Notes: generated by a model from the letters alone, not told the origin. A DNA stretch of 64,000 nucleotides from Hydrogenophilus sp. (GCA_020725265.1 DYFK01000008.1:87846-151845); one strand, 5' to 3'. Shown: positions 9,731 through 19,437, numbered from the stretch's first letter. Made by a program: numbers and translations.

Positions 9731-10590
9731 TACATCTGCCCCAAATCGAACTCGGCGGCCGGGATGTCCCGCACCGTCACCGCGCTGTACTCCATGACGG
9801 TTTCGGCGTCGGTGAGGGCGTCGCGGATAACCATGCGGCTGACGAAGGGGAGGGATTTTCCCCGGTAGGCGATGCGGTTGCCGTAGGTGAAGCTGGCGGT
9901 CTTGAGCAGTTTGCCGGACACGGAGCGGAACTCCGCCTTCAGCCCGACCTGGCGCTTTTTCGATACCCAGTAGCGCACCTGGTCGTAGGTGGTGCGCTTG
10001 TGCTTCGAACGCAGCTCCAGCACATGGCAGGCCTCACCCTCCAGGACCGCCTCGCCGGCCAGCGCGGCGTCGTAGTCCTTGGCGTAGTTCGTGGCGGCGA
10101 TGTCGCCGTTGGCGGCCTGGCCGCTCATGCGCTGGCGGGGCGAGATGGGGATGGGCTTGGCCAGGCCGGGCCGGGTGAGCCACATGTTGCGGCCCACCTG
10201 GAGCAGTTTCGAGCCCTTGAAGCGGGCGGGCTCCAGGGTTTCCGCCACGCTGGCGTCGGCCACGGCGCGCACTTCCAGGCGTTGTTCGTCCGGGGCCTTG
10301 TCGCCGTCCCGGGAGACCAGGTCGATGCGCCAGGCGATGCCCGGCAGGCCGCCGCCCCGGGCCGTGTCGGCATCCTTCAGCAGGGTCTGGGGGTCGGGGT
10401 CGGCCAGGACGGGGGGGCTGAGCAGGGTGGCCAGGATCAGAAGCAGGGTGGGGACTAGGCCAAAGGCACCCTCTCCCCCGGCCCCTCCCCCGCAAGCGGG
10501 GGAGGGGTGCGCGGCAGCGCGGGAGAGGGTCTGGTTTTGCAAAGCAGATAGCCAAGAGCGCATCGTCATTTCTCCTCTACCAGTCCTCAC
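9730..10590 (-). CDS. Outer membrane lipoprotein-sorting (LolA/LolB-like) protein
   Basis: IDLVSRDGDK..., GEAVLEGEACHVLELRSKHKRTTYDQVRYWVSKK. Confidence 0.75.
   Translation of the reverse strand: MRTGRGEMTMRSWLSALQNQTLSRAAAHPSPACGGGAGGEGAFGLVPTLLLILATLLSPPVLADPDPQTLLKDADTARGGGLPGIAWRIDLVSRDGDKAPDEQRLEVRAVADASVAETLEPARFKGSKLLQVGRNMWLTRPGLAKPIPISPRQRMSGQAANGDIAATNYAKDYDAALAGEAVLEGEACHVLELRSKHKRTTYDQVRYWVSKKRQVGLKAEFRSVSGKLLKTASFTYGNRIAYRGKSLPFVSRMVIRDALTDAETVMEYSAVTVRDIPAAEFDLGQM
10469..10529. repeat. REP-like palindrome inside the N-terminal coding region of the LolA-like gene
   Basis: CCCTCTCCC...CCCCTCCCCCGCAAGCGGGGGAGGGG...GGGAGAGGG. Confidence 0.75.
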
Positions 10591-11846
10591 ATATGCCCCA
10601 GGGCATCGATGATGGGTTGCCGGGCGGCTCGGCGCGCGGGCAGCAGGGCGGCCAGGGTGCCCACGGCCAACATCATGGCCAGGGTCAGCAGCATGCGTGG
10701 CGGGTCCAGGTCCACCAGCAGGGGCACGAGGCGCACCGAGTTGGGCGGGATGTAGGCGATGTCGGCGGCGTTGATGCCCCAGCGCGCCGCCAGGGTGATC
10801 AGTACGCCGACACCGCAGCCGATCAGGGCCAGGAACAGCGATTCGGTGGCGAACAGACGCACCACGCTCGGCCGCTTCAGGCCGATGGCGCGCAGGGTGC
10901 CGATCTCCCGGGTGCGTTCCACCACGGCCATGCCCATGGAGTTGGCCACGCTCATCACCACCACCGTGAGCACGATGGCGAAGATGAAACCGAAGATCAT
11001 GTCGAACATGCCGCGCACCTGGCGGTAGAAGGCGGACAGGTCCACCCAGGTCTTGATCTCCACGTCGAAGCCGGCGGCTTGCAGCGTTTCCCGCAGGCGT
11101 TCCGCCATCGGGCCGGTCTGGTCGATGTCGTCCAGCAACACGGTCAGGCGGTCGGCCCGGCCCTCCGCGTCCAGCAGGTTCCGGGCCAGGGCCAGGGGCA
11201 TGAAGATGAACTTGTCGTTGGTGCCGGCGTTACCGGTGTTGAAGCCGCCGCCCACGCGCACATCCAGGGCGTTGGCCTGGCCGGTGAGGGTGTTCACCAG
11301 CAGCGCCGCGTCGCCGCCGGTTTCCAGGTCGAGCAGTTCCAGCAGGCCGTCGCTCACGTTCACCACCTGCACCCGTTCCGGGTCCAGTTTCCTGGCGATG
11401 AGCGTGTCGAAGCCGTGTTCGATTTCGTACTCGGTGAGACCGCCTTCCTGAAGCGCGGCCATGGCCTCCGGGGTGATGCCCTCGGCCAGGAAAATGGTGC
11501 TGGCGCGGCCGTTGCTGGCCAGGCCGGACAGAGCCAGGCGGGGCGTCGCCAGTTTCACGTGCGCCTCCGCCTCGATCAGGGCGGTCATGCGGGCGACCTC
11601 GTCGCCGGTGAGCAGGTAGCGTTCCGGGTCCAGCTTGCCGGCCGTGTCCATGCCGCGCTTCTGGATGGTGAGGTGGCCCAGCAGTTCGCCGTAGATGGCC
11701 TGGCGGGAAAGGCCGTCGTAGACGTTGTGGGTGTAGCCGGCGAACAGGCTGATGGCGGCGAAGCCGAAGGCCATGGCCAGCAGGGTCACCAGGGAGCGGT
11801 TGCGGTTGCGGGCCAGGCCGCGCAGGGCGAGCTTGCGCGCGTTCAT
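10587..11846 (-). CDS. ABC transporter permease (FtsX/MacB-like)
   Basis: ALRGLARNRNRSLVTLLAMAFGF, ERTREIGTLRAIGLKR. Confidence 0.92.
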   Translation of the reverse strand: MNARKLALRGLARNRNRSLVTLLAMAFGFAAISLFAGYTHNVYDGLSRQAIYGELLGHLTIQKRGMDTAGKLDPERYLLTGDEVARMTALIEAEAHVKLATPRLALSGLASNGRASTIFLAEGITPEAMAALQEGGLTEYEIEHGFDTLIARKLDPERVQVVNVSDGLLELLDLETGGDAALLVNTLTGQANALDVRVGGGFNTGNAGTNDKFIFMPLALARNLLDAEGRADRLTVLLDDIDQTGPMAERLRETLQAAGFDVEIKTWVDLSAFYRQVRGMFDMIFGFIFAIVLTVVVMSVANSMGMAVVERTREIGTLRAIGLKRPSVVRLFATESLFLALIGCGVGVLITLAARWGINAADIAYIPPNSVRLVPLLVDLDPPRMLLTLAMMLAVGTLAALLPARRAARQPIIDALGHM

Positions 11847-12583
11847 GCCATCGCCTCGTCGCTGACGACGAGACCGTCCCGGAGCAGGATCCTGCGGTCC
11901 ACGTGTTCGAGCAGGCGGGGGTCATGGGTGGTGAACACGAAGGTCACTCCCTTGGCGCGGTTCATGTCCCGCATCAGGTCGACGATCATGCGGCTGTTCT
12001 CCGAATCCAGATTGGCGGTCGGCTCGTCGGCGATCACCAGGCGCGGCTCGATGACCAGGGCGCGGGCGATGGCCACGCGCTGGCGCTGGCCGCCGGACAG
12101 CTTGTCCGGCCGCGCGGCGACGAAACGCTCCAGACCCACGTCGGCCAGGGCCGCCAGGGCGCGTTCCCGCGCGTGCCGTTCCGTCACGCCGCGAATCTGC
12201 AACGGCAGCATCACGTTCTCCAGCGCCGACAGCACCGGCACCAGGTTGAAGCTCTGGAACACGAAGCCGATCCGGTGGCCCCGAAAATCGGTGAGCGCGC
12301 CGTCGTCCAGAGCGGTCGTATCCAGCCCTTCGAAATGGAGGGTGCCGGCGGTGGGGCCGTCGATCAGGCCGATCAGGTTCATCAGGGTGGATTTGCCGCT
12401 ACCGGACGGTCCCCACACGGCGAGGAACTCGCCGGCGTGGATGTCCAGCGAAATGCCGTGCAAGGCGTCGATGGCGGTTTCCCCCAGCATGAAGCGGCGG
12501 CGGATGTCGCGCAGGCGGATCAGGGCGTCGATGCTGGTCACCGACGAGATGCCGCTGGCCGGTGTGCTGGCGTGTCGGTTCAT
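11843..12583 (-). CDS. ABC transporter ATP-binding protein (LolD/MacB-like)
   Basis: GPSGSGKSTLMNLIGLID, LSGGQRQRVAIARALV, LVIADEPTANLD. Confidence 0.95.
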   Translation of the reverse strand: MNRHASTPASGISSVTSIDALIRLRDIRRRFMLGETAIDALHGISLDIHAGEFLAVWGPSGSGKSTLMNLIGLIDGPTAGTLHFEGLDTTALDDGALTDFRGHRIGFVFQSFNLVPVLSALENVMLPLQIRGVTERHARERALAALADVGLERFVAARPDKLSGGQRQRVAIARALVIEPRLVIADEPTANLDSENSRMIVDLMRDMNRAKGVTFVFTTHDPRLLEHVDRRILLRDGLVVSDEAMA

Positions 12584-12904
12584 GGCCTCTCCTTGGCGAT
12601 TGGATGGGCCTACGATAGGAGGGAAGCCCTTTCAGTCGTCAGTGTGTTGCGACGAATTGCGCATTTCGTGGAGTGAACCGAAGGATGGGGGCGCGATTCG
12701 ACGGATGCGCGCGTCAGAATCAGCGAAGATGCGGCCGGATCGGCATCCTTCGTGGCGCGCGCGGGGGCCGCCGACTCGGGATGCCGGGCGTGGAAGCCGG
12801 CCGGGACCAGCAGGCGGGCAGTGGCGCATGGGAGTTGGAGGACGCTGGCCAGGTGACTCCGGGGCCGCCTCCGCAGCAAAAGACACAGTTGCCGGGCGTG
12901 GTTC

Positions 12905-13225
12905 TCAGAAACCGTACTCCCGCTCCACCCGGCAAACCCGCACCCGGAAGGTGGCATACCACTCCCCCGCCCGGGCCTGGGCCAGACGGTGCTCGGCGTT
13001 TTCCTTCCAGGCCCGGATGGCCTCCAGGCTTTCCCAATAGGACACGGTGATGCCCAGGCCGTCGCGCACCGACTCGACCCCCAGGAAACCGGGCTGTGCC
13101 CTGGCCAGTTCCAGCATGCGTCGCGCCGTTTCGGCATAGCCCTGGTCTTCCGCCGTACGCAGGGAGGTGAAGATGACGGCGTAATAGGGCGGCGCGGGTG
13201 TGGCGGCGGGGGTGTGCATGGGCAA
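12905..13225 (-). CDS. Antibiotic biosynthesis monooxygenase (ABM) domain protein
   Basis: PGFLGVESVRDGLGITVSYWESLEAIRAWKENAEHRLAQ. Confidence 0.85.
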   Translation of the reverse strand: MPMHTPAATPAPPYYAVIFTSLRTAEDQGYAETARRMLELARAQPGFLGVESVRDGLGITVSYWESLEAIRAWKENAEHRLAQARAGEWYATFRVRVCRVEREYGF

Positions 13226-13354
13226 CTCCTTTCAGGCGGTGGGCGACAAGAACCCACCCGTATGGAAGCACGGTGGACGGACGATTGAAATCGGATAACG
13301 CAGGCGGCGGCGACCCCCGACAGCCTGGCCCAAGGAATGGTGTGACGGAACGAC

Positions 13355-14290
13355 TCAGCGCCCGGGCCGCAGCACCAGGGCCAGACCGGCGATGATAGGC
13401 ACCACCCCCGCCAGGTCCGAGGCGGGCACGGCCTCCCCCAGCAGGGCCATGGCCAGCAGGGTGGCGAACACCGGGTTGAGCAAGTGGAAACCGCCGGCCC
13501 GGGCGGCGCCGCCGTGGCGCACCAGCCAGAGCAGCATCAGGGTCGTGCCGATGGACACCACCGTAGCCTGATAGACCAGGCTGCCGAAGAAGGCGGCATC
13601 GAAGCGGATGGCCAGGCCTTCGTGCCACCAGGCCAGGGGCAGCAGGATCAGGCCGCTGGCCGGCAGCTGGATGAGGGCGATGCGAACCGGGTCCAGACCG
13701 CCCGCCACGGCCCGCCGATTGAGCAGGGTGGAAGCCGCCAGGGCCAGGGTGCCCGCCAGGATGAGCGCCGCGCCCAGACTGTCCACCCCGGCATCCACGG
13801 CCGCCGAGGCCCGCCCGCCCATGATCCAGACCACGCCGATGAAGCCCGCCAACAGGCCCAGGGCGCCCCGCCAGCCGAAGGGCTCCCGCAGCCACAGGGC
13901 CGCCAGGGCGGCGGTCCACAGGGGGCTGGTGCTGGCCAGGATGGCCGTCAACCCGGCGGGCACGGTCCGCATGCCTGTGTAGGCCAGGCCCAGGTACACG
14001 GCGTTGGTGAGCACCCCGGCGGCCAGGGCCGCGCGCAAGGCGGAGCGGTCCGCCGGGGCCTGCCGACGCCCCCCGCCGAGCCAGAAATACAGCGGCACCA
14101 GCAAAGCCCCCGCCAGCAGGAAACGCAGGGAAAGCAAGGTCAGAGGACCGGTGGCGGTCATGCCGATCTTGCCGGCGATGAAGGCCGAACTCCACACCAG
14201 GCTGAACAGCCCGCCCACCAGAGCCAGGCGAGGCAAGGAGACGGGAACGGGACTCAGGGACAGGCTGGGGGCGGACATGGCCATCTCCAA
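13355..14290 (-). CDS. EamA-type (DMT) transporter
   Basis: Multi-TM; FSLVWSSAFIAGKIGM and duplicated DMT pattern. Confidence 0.9.
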   Translation of the reverse strand: MEMAMSAPSLSLSPVPVSLPRLALVGGLFSLVWSSAFIAGKIGMTATGPLTLLSLRFLLAGALLVPLYFWLGGGRRQAPADRSALRAALAAGVLTNAVYLGLAYTGMRTVPAGLTAILASTSPLWTAALAALWLREPFGWRGALGLLAGFIGVVWIMGGRASAAVDAGVDSLGAALILAGTLALAASTLLNRRAVAGGLDPVRIALIQLPASGLILLPLAWWHEGLAIRFDAAFFGSLVYQATVVSIGTTLMLLWLVRHGGAARAGGFHLLNPVFATLLAMALLGEAVPASDLAGVVPIIAGLALVLRPGR

Positions 14291-14334
14291 AAGCGGTTGG
14301 GATTGCCGTCAGGGTAGGGATGGGCGCATGATTT

Positions 14335-15273
14335 GTGAAATTCATATATATCAATCCAACATTTACGAATGCAATGATCGATCCTGTGCCGGCCCCCATT
14401 CCCCGCACCCTGGACATGGACTTGCTGCGCGCCCTGGTGGCCATTGCCGACAGCGGCGGCTTTTCCGCCGCCGCGAGCCGGCTGGGTCGCACCCAGTCGG
14501 CGGTCAGCCTGCAGATCAAACGATTGGAGGACGCCCTGGGGCAGCCCCTGCTGGAGCGCAGCCAGGGCCGGGTGGTCGGCCCCACCGCCGAAGGCCGGTT
14601 GCTGCTGGACTACAGTCGCCGCATCCTGCGCCTGAACGACGAGGCCTGGGCCTGCTTCGCCCGGCCGGACCTGGCTGGCCGCTTGCGCCTGGGGCTGCCG
14701 GAGGAGCTGATGGAAAGCGTATTCCCCCGGGTGCTGGCGGACTTCAGCCGGGACTATCCCCGGGTGGAACTCAGCGTGCGCTGCGACCTGTCCGCGCGCC
14801 TCACCGTCCTGGCGGACGCCGGCGAGCTGGATCTGGCCATCGCCAAGCGCATGCCCGACGGCAAGGAGGCAGAAGCATCTCTCCACTGGCGCCGCCTGAG
14901 CCGGGACCCCCTGGTCTGGCTGGCCGGCGAAGGCAGCAACGCCCCGGACCGGCGCCCCCTGCCCCTGGCCGTGTTCCACGAAGGCTGCGTGTTCCGCATG
15001 GCCGCCATCGCCACCCTGGCCAACGCCGGCATTCCCTGGCGGGCAGCCTTCGTGGCCAGCAGCTACACCGCCCTGCGCCACGCCGTCGCCACCGGCCTGG
15101 CGGTCACGCCCCTGCCCCGCAACCTGCTGGCCCCAGGCTTGGTGGAAGCCGGCGCCGGCCTGCCGGAACTGCCTGTCTCGGAGCTCATCGCCCGCTTCGG
15201 CCCCGGCGAGGTACTGCCCTCGGCCCGGCGGCTGCTGGCGTTGTTCGAGGCCGGTCTGCTTCAGCGCGACTAG
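14335..15273 (+). CDS. LysR-family transcriptional regulator
   Basis: MDLLRALVAIADSGGFSAAASRLGRTQSAVSLQIKRLEDALG; an internal start is possible. Confidence 0.93.
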   Translation: MKFIYINPTFTNAMIDPVPAPIPRTLDMDLLRALVAIADSGGFSAAASRLGRTQSAVSLQIKRLEDALGQPLLERSQGRVVGPTAEGRLLLDYSRRILRLNDEAWACFARPDLAGRLRLGLPEELMESVFPRVLADFSRDYPRVELSVRCDLSARLTVLADAGELDLAIAKRMPDGKEAEASLHWRRLSRDPLVWLAGEGSNAPDRRPLPLAVFHEGCVFRMAAIATLANAGIPWRAAFVASSYTALRHAVATGLAVTPLPRNLLAPGLVEAGAGLPELPVSELIARFGPGEVLPSARRLLALFEAGLLQRD

Positions 15274-15291
15274 CGTGCTACAGCGCACACC

Positions 15292-15372
15292 AGTGCTTAC
15301 TTGCGGAAGTCTCACTACATTCGAGCCGCCTGGCATCCCCACTCGCAACGCGGACTTCCGCACGTAAGCACT
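15292..15372. repeat. Inverted repeat, 20-bp arms (19/20), about 41-bp loop
   Basis: AGTGCTTACTTGCGGAAGTC (15292-15311) versus GACTTCCGCACGTAAGCACT (15353-15372), between convergent genes. Confidence 0.8.
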
Positions 15373-15446
15373 AGCAACCGCGGGTGCCCACGCTCCGGTA
15401 ATGAACCTCGCCGCAGGGGTTCTGGAACCGTATCCGCCTTGTCGGA

Positions 15447-16643
15447 TCAGGCCCCCAGGTCCATCTCGCCGACCAGATAGGTCACCGCCTGGCCGGCCAG
15501 GAACACCCGGTCGCCCTCCAGCCGGCAGGTGATCTCGCCGCCCCGGCGGGAAACCTGGCGGGCGGACAGCGCGGTCCTGCCCAGGCGCCCGGCCCAGTAG
15601 GGGGCCAGCTCGCAATGGGCCGAGCCGGTGACCGGGTCTTCCGGGATACCGAGACGGGGCGCGAAGAAGCGGCTGACGAAGTCTGTTTCCATCCCCGGGG
15701 CGGTGACGCAGACGCCACGCCGGTCCAGGGCGGCCAGCCGGACCAGGTCGGGGGCCAGGGCGCGCACGGCGGCCTCGTCCGCCAGCACGGCGATATAGTC
15801 GTCAGCGGCCAATACGTCCAGGGGCTGGCAGCCCAGGCCGGCGACCAGCGCCTCCGGAGCCGGACAGGGGACTGGCGGCCGGGCAGGGAAGTCCATCACC
15901 AGCCGGTCCGCCTCTCGCCAGACCGTGAGGCGGCCGCCGCGGGTCTCGAAAGTGACCTCCGGGCCGGCATGGCCCAGATGGTTGAACAGCACGTGGGCCG
16001 TTGCCAGGGTGGCGTGACCGCACAGGTCCACCTCGGCCACGGGGGTGAACCAGCGCAGCCGCCAGCCGCGCCCTTCGGCGACGATGAAAGCCGTCTCCGA
16101 CAGGTTGTTCTCCGCCGCGATGGCCTGTAGCACGGCATCCGGCAGCCAGCGCGGCAGGGGGCAGACGGCGGCCGGATTGCCCGCGAACACCCGGTGGGTG
16201 AAGGCGTCCACCTGATAGAGGGGGAGTCTCGTGGCCCCCGGCCCCCCGGGTCTCACTGCCTCGCCACAGCCACAGCCGGCGCCCGGGGCGCCGCCCTCCA
16301 GCGGATGGCCGTCCCGGCGCCACCAGTCCAGGCCGCCGATCAGCTCCTTCACCCGGAAACCCAGCCGGGCCAGGTTCAGCGCCCCCTTGGTGGAGGCGTT
16401 GCAGCCGATGCCGTCGCAGTAGGTGACGATCAGCGCCTGGCGGTCGAACCCGGCGGTGCTGGCCGCGTCCATGGCGCGGTGGGGCAGCGACAGGGCGCCT
16501 GGGATGTGTCCCGCGGCAAAGGCCTCGGGCGAGCGGGTGTCGATGACGATGACGTTTTCGCCCCGCTCCCGGGCCTGCATCAGGTCCCAGGCATCGATCT
16601 CGTAGGCCAGCTTGTCGGCGTAGTGCTTCTGTTGGTCGTCCAT
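15447..16643 (-). CDS. Rhodanese domain fused to PhzF-like isomerase
   Basis: IVIDTRSPEAFAAGHIPGALSLPH and TYCDGIGCNAS, then YQVDAFTHRVFAGNPAAVCPL, NLSETAFIV, DPVTGSAHCELAPYW in one ORF. Confidence 0.88.
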   Translation of the reverse strand: MDDQQKHYADKLAYEIDAWDLMQARERGENVIVIDTRSPEAFAAGHIPGALSLPHRAMDAASTAGFDRQALIVTYCDGIGCNASTKGALNLARLGFRVKELIGGLDWWRRDGHPLEGGAPGAGCGCGEAVRPGGPGATRLPLYQVDAFTHRVFAGNPAAVCPLPRWLPDAVLQAIAAENNLSETAFIVAEGRGWRLRWFTPVAEVDLCGHATLATAHVLFNHLGHAGPEVTFETRGGRLTVWREADRLVMDFPARPPVPCPAPEALVAGLGCQPLDVLAADDYIAVLADEAAVRALAPDLVRLAALDRRGVCVTAPGMETDFVSRFFAPRLGIPEDPVTGSAHCELAPYWAGRLGRTALSARQVSRRGGEITCRLEGDRVFLAGQAVTYLVGEMDLGA

Positions 16644-16893
16644 GCGGTTCTCCCAATTGCCGGCAAACCATGCCGACCCGGTAAAAGCATAGCGCGGCTG
16701 TCCGGGCGGATAACCGGACAGTTCGGGCCGTTCCGGGCAATACAGTTGATGCCATTCGCACGGGCTTGCCTCAGCGGCCCAGGGCCTGCACCGCCTGCGC
16801 GGTAGTCAAAACACCGTTGGCGATCATGCCTTTCCTGAAAATTGTGGAGGGTGTCGCCAAGCATCCGGGTCGGAGCACGGCGACGGCTCCATG

Positions 16894-18216
16894 CTAGGAA
16901 GCCCGCCCCGGGCGGTATGTACCTTTGGCTACACTGGCCGCCGCCAGGTGTGCGCTGCCCAGTGCTTCCAGGAAAGCGGCAATGTCGCGGATGTCCGCCT
17001 CGGTGAAGCGCCGGCCGTTGCGGACCTCTCCCACTTCCAGGCCCAGCTGGGCGGCGGCCATGATCCGCACGGCGTCTTCCAGGCGCGTCACCGCGCCGTT
17101 GTGGAACCAGGGCCCGGTGAGGGCCACGTTGCGCAGGGAAGGCACCCGCCACAGGCCCCGCCCCGCTCCCGCGGGCAGGCGGCCGCCGTCCTCGTCCAGG
17201 CGGTAGCGCCGTACCAGCGCGGCCCCGGATTCAGGCCGCCCCGCACCGCCGGAGAAGGCGGGAAACAGCCGGTAGGGGGCCCGGGGGTCGAAGTGGCTGG
17301 CGCTGCTGAAATTGGGGCCGAGGTGGCACACCACGCAGCCCAGTTCGGCAAAGCGCGCCATGCCCCGCTTCTGGGCCGGGTTGAGGGCGGCCGTGTCGCC
17401 GCGCACATAACGGTCGTAGGGGGTGTCCGGCGTGACCAGGGTGCGCTCGTAGGCTGCGATGGCGGTGACAATGGCCTCGATGTCGATGCCCGACGCGCCG
17501 TAGGCCAGGGCGAACTCACGGCGATAGGAGACCCGCGCCGCCACCCGGGCGGCCACGTCCTCCAGGCTGTGCATGCCCATTTCCACGGGATTCACCGGCG
17601 GTCCCTTGGCCTGCGCCTCCAGGGATGGGGCGCGGCCGTCCCAGAACAATCTGGCCTGGTAAGCGACGTTCCATACCGTGGGGGCGTTGCGGTCCCCCAA
17701 CTGGCCGCCGATGCCCCGGGAGGTGGGCCGGCCGTCCGTCCCGGCGCGACTCTCCACGTCGTGGCAGGAAGCGCAGGCCACGGTGCGGTCCAGGGAAAGA
17801 TCGGCATCATGGAACAGGCGCTTGCCCAGGGCCGCCCGCGCCACCGCCAGCGGCGTCACCTCCGTCGCCACAGACCCGGGCAGGGCGCGCCAGACATAAT
17901 GTGGCCGGAACAGCAGCAGTTCCGGCGACGTGACCTGTTCCCGCGGGCGGGGCGGGCCATGGCGGACGGCCTCGTGGAGGGTGCTCAGGGGTGCCAGGGT
18001 GAGGTGCGGCGCTGCCGACATCACCGCCAGGACCGCCACCTTGGCGGCGAAGGCCAGCACCCCCAGGCCCACCGCCGCCGTGAGATACACCCGGCCCCGG
18101 CCCCCCAACTCTCCCGTGGGCGCCAGCTCCCGGTAAACCATGAACAGCAGGGCCATGCAGGCCAGCAGGGTGATGCCCGCGCCCATGCCCACATGCCACA
18201 ACAAATCCGTGTCCAT
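16894..18216 (-). CDS. Di-heme cytochrome c peroxidase (MauG/CcpA-like) with N-terminal TM helices
   Basis: CASCHDVESRAGTDGR and CVVCHLGPNFS; two hydrophobic segments at the N-terminus. Confidence 0.9.
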   Translation of the reverse strand: MDTDLLWHVGMGAGITLLACMALLFMVYRELAPTGELGGRGRVYLTAAVGLGVLAFAAKVAVLAVMSAAPHLTLAPLSTLHEAVRHGPPRPREQVTSPELLLFRPHYVWRALPGSVATEVTPLAVARAALGKRLFHDADLSLDRTVACASCHDVESRAGTDGRPTSRGIGGQLGDRNAPTVWNVAYQARLFWDGRAPSLEAQAKGPPVNPVEMGMHSLEDVAARVAARVSYRREFALAYGASGIDIEAIVTAIAAYERTLVTPDTPYDRYVRGDTAALNPAQKRGMARFAELGCVVCHLGPNFSSASHFDPRAPYRLFPAFSGGAGRPESGAALVRRYRLDEDGGRLPAGAGRGLWRVPSLRNVALTGPWFHNGAVTRLEDAVRIMAAAQLGLEVGEVRNGRRFTEADIRDIAAFLEALGSAHLAAASVAKGTYRPGRAS

Positions 18217-18273
18217 GACTCGTCTCCTGTAAGTAAGGGTGGAGCCATGATGGGCAAGGCAGAGGGCGCCATC

Positions 18274-18289
18274 TGTAGCAATCGCTACA
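18274..18289. promoter_or_regulatory. Perfect palindrome TGTAGC-AATC-GCTACA, putative Crp/Fnr-family site
   Basis: 6-bp arms, 16 bp total, centred about 65 bp upstream of the start at 18216. Confidence 0.65.
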
Positions 18290-18307
18290 CAAGGCCGGGC
18301 AGGCGGC

Positions 18308-19360
18308 TTAGCGCCGGGCGGCCACCAGCCGATCGCTGCTCAATGCTTCCAGGAAGGCCACGATGTCCGCCACGTCCCGCTCGGAAACCGTGTTGCGATC
18401 CAGGCGGTCCGTGGGCCGGCCCAACTGGGCCGCGGCCATGATGCGCACGGCATCCTCCAGGCGGGTCACGGCGCCGTTGTGGAACCAGGGCCCGGTGAGC
18501 GCCACGTTGCGCAGGGAAGGTACCCGCCACAGCCCCTGGCGGCTGCCCGGCGGCGCCCGCCCCGGGTCATCGGCCAGACGGTAGCGGGCCACGAAGGCCG
18601 TGGCGAACATGGGCAGGGCGGGGAAAGCGCGGTAAGGCTGGGCGGTGTCGAACACGCTGGCGCCGCTGAAGTTGGGCCCGGAATGGCAGATACGACAGCC
18701 GTAGGATTCAAACAGGGCCATACCCCGCCGCTGAGCCGGGCTCAGGGCGTCCGCGTCACCCCGCACATGGCGGTCATAGGGCGTATCCGGCGTGATCAGG
18801 GTGCGCTCGAAGGCGGCAATGGCGGCGGCGATGTTGTCCATGCGCACCGGCCGGGGGCCGCCGAATATCCGGGCGAAGGCGCGCCGGTAATCCGCCCGGG
18901 CGGCCACCCGGCGCTCCACAGCGGCGGCATCCGGCAGGCCCATTTCCACCGGGTTGGTGAAAGGCCCCAGAGACTGCTCCTCCAGGCTCCCGACCCGTCC
19001 GTCCCAGAACAAGCGGGCCTGGAAGGCGGCGTTCCACACCGTGGGCGCGTTGCGCGTGCCCCGCCGCCCGCCCACGCCCGTGGACACTGCCCGGCCGTCC
19101 GCCCCCGCCCCCCGCTCCAGGTCATGACAGGAGGCGCAGGCCACCTTGCCGTCCCGGGACAAGGACTTGTCGAAAAACAACTGTCGCCCCAGGGCGGCCC
19201 GGGCCGCGGACATGGGCTTGCCCGCGGGCACCGGCGCCACCTGGGGCAAGGCCTGCCAATCGGCCAGGGCGGGAGCGGCCGGCAGGCTCGCAGCCAGAAA
19301 GAACCAAGCCAGGCCCAGGCCGCCAGCCCGGCGGCGGGGAAGAAGAAACACCGAAGTCAT
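18308..19360 (-). CDS. Di-heme cytochrome c peroxidase (MauG-like), secreted
   Basis: Signal peptide; CASCHDLERGAGADGR, CRICHSGPNFSGAS. Confidence 0.9.
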   Translation of the reverse strand: MTSVFLLPRRRAGGLGLAWFFLAASLPAAPALADWQALPQVAPVPAGKPMSAARAALGRQLFFDKSLSRDGKVACASCHDLERGAGADGRAVSTGVGGRRGTRNAPTVWNAAFQARLFWDGRVGSLEEQSLGPFTNPVEMGLPDAAAVERRVAARADYRRAFARIFGGPRPVRMDNIAAAIAAFERTLITPDTPYDRHVRGDADALSPAQRRGMALFESYGCRICHSGPNFSGASVFDTAQPYRAFPALPMFATAFVARYRLADDPGRAPPGSRQGLWRVPSLRNVALTGPWFHNGAVTRLEDAVRIMAAAQLGRPTDRLDRNTVSERDVADIVAFLEALSSDRLVAARR

Positions 19361-19421
19361 GCCCAGCCCTTCCGTGGAGGTGATCAACGGCGGCAGGATG
19401 GGACGGGTGGATCAGGGGATC

Positions 19422-19437
19422 AGTAGCAAAAGATACG
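19422..19437. promoter_or_regulatory. Imperfect site AGTAGC-AAAA-GATACG, same motif family as 18274-18289
   Basis: GTAGC-N4-GATAC core, centred about 69 bp upstream of the start at 19360. Confidence 0.5.

Noticed and set aside
10593-13040. 815-aa plus-strand ORF
   Set aside because: Antisense to the ABC permease and ATPase genes; His/Gln/Gly-rich shadow frame
12720-14585. 621-aa minus-strand ORF
   Set aside because: Overlaps the EamA and ABM genes in another frame; the family-matching frames are the real genes
16746-16893. Possible short coding remnant (MIANGVLTTAQAVQALGR in a minus frame)
   Set aside because: Too short and unrecognised; cannot be separated from chance
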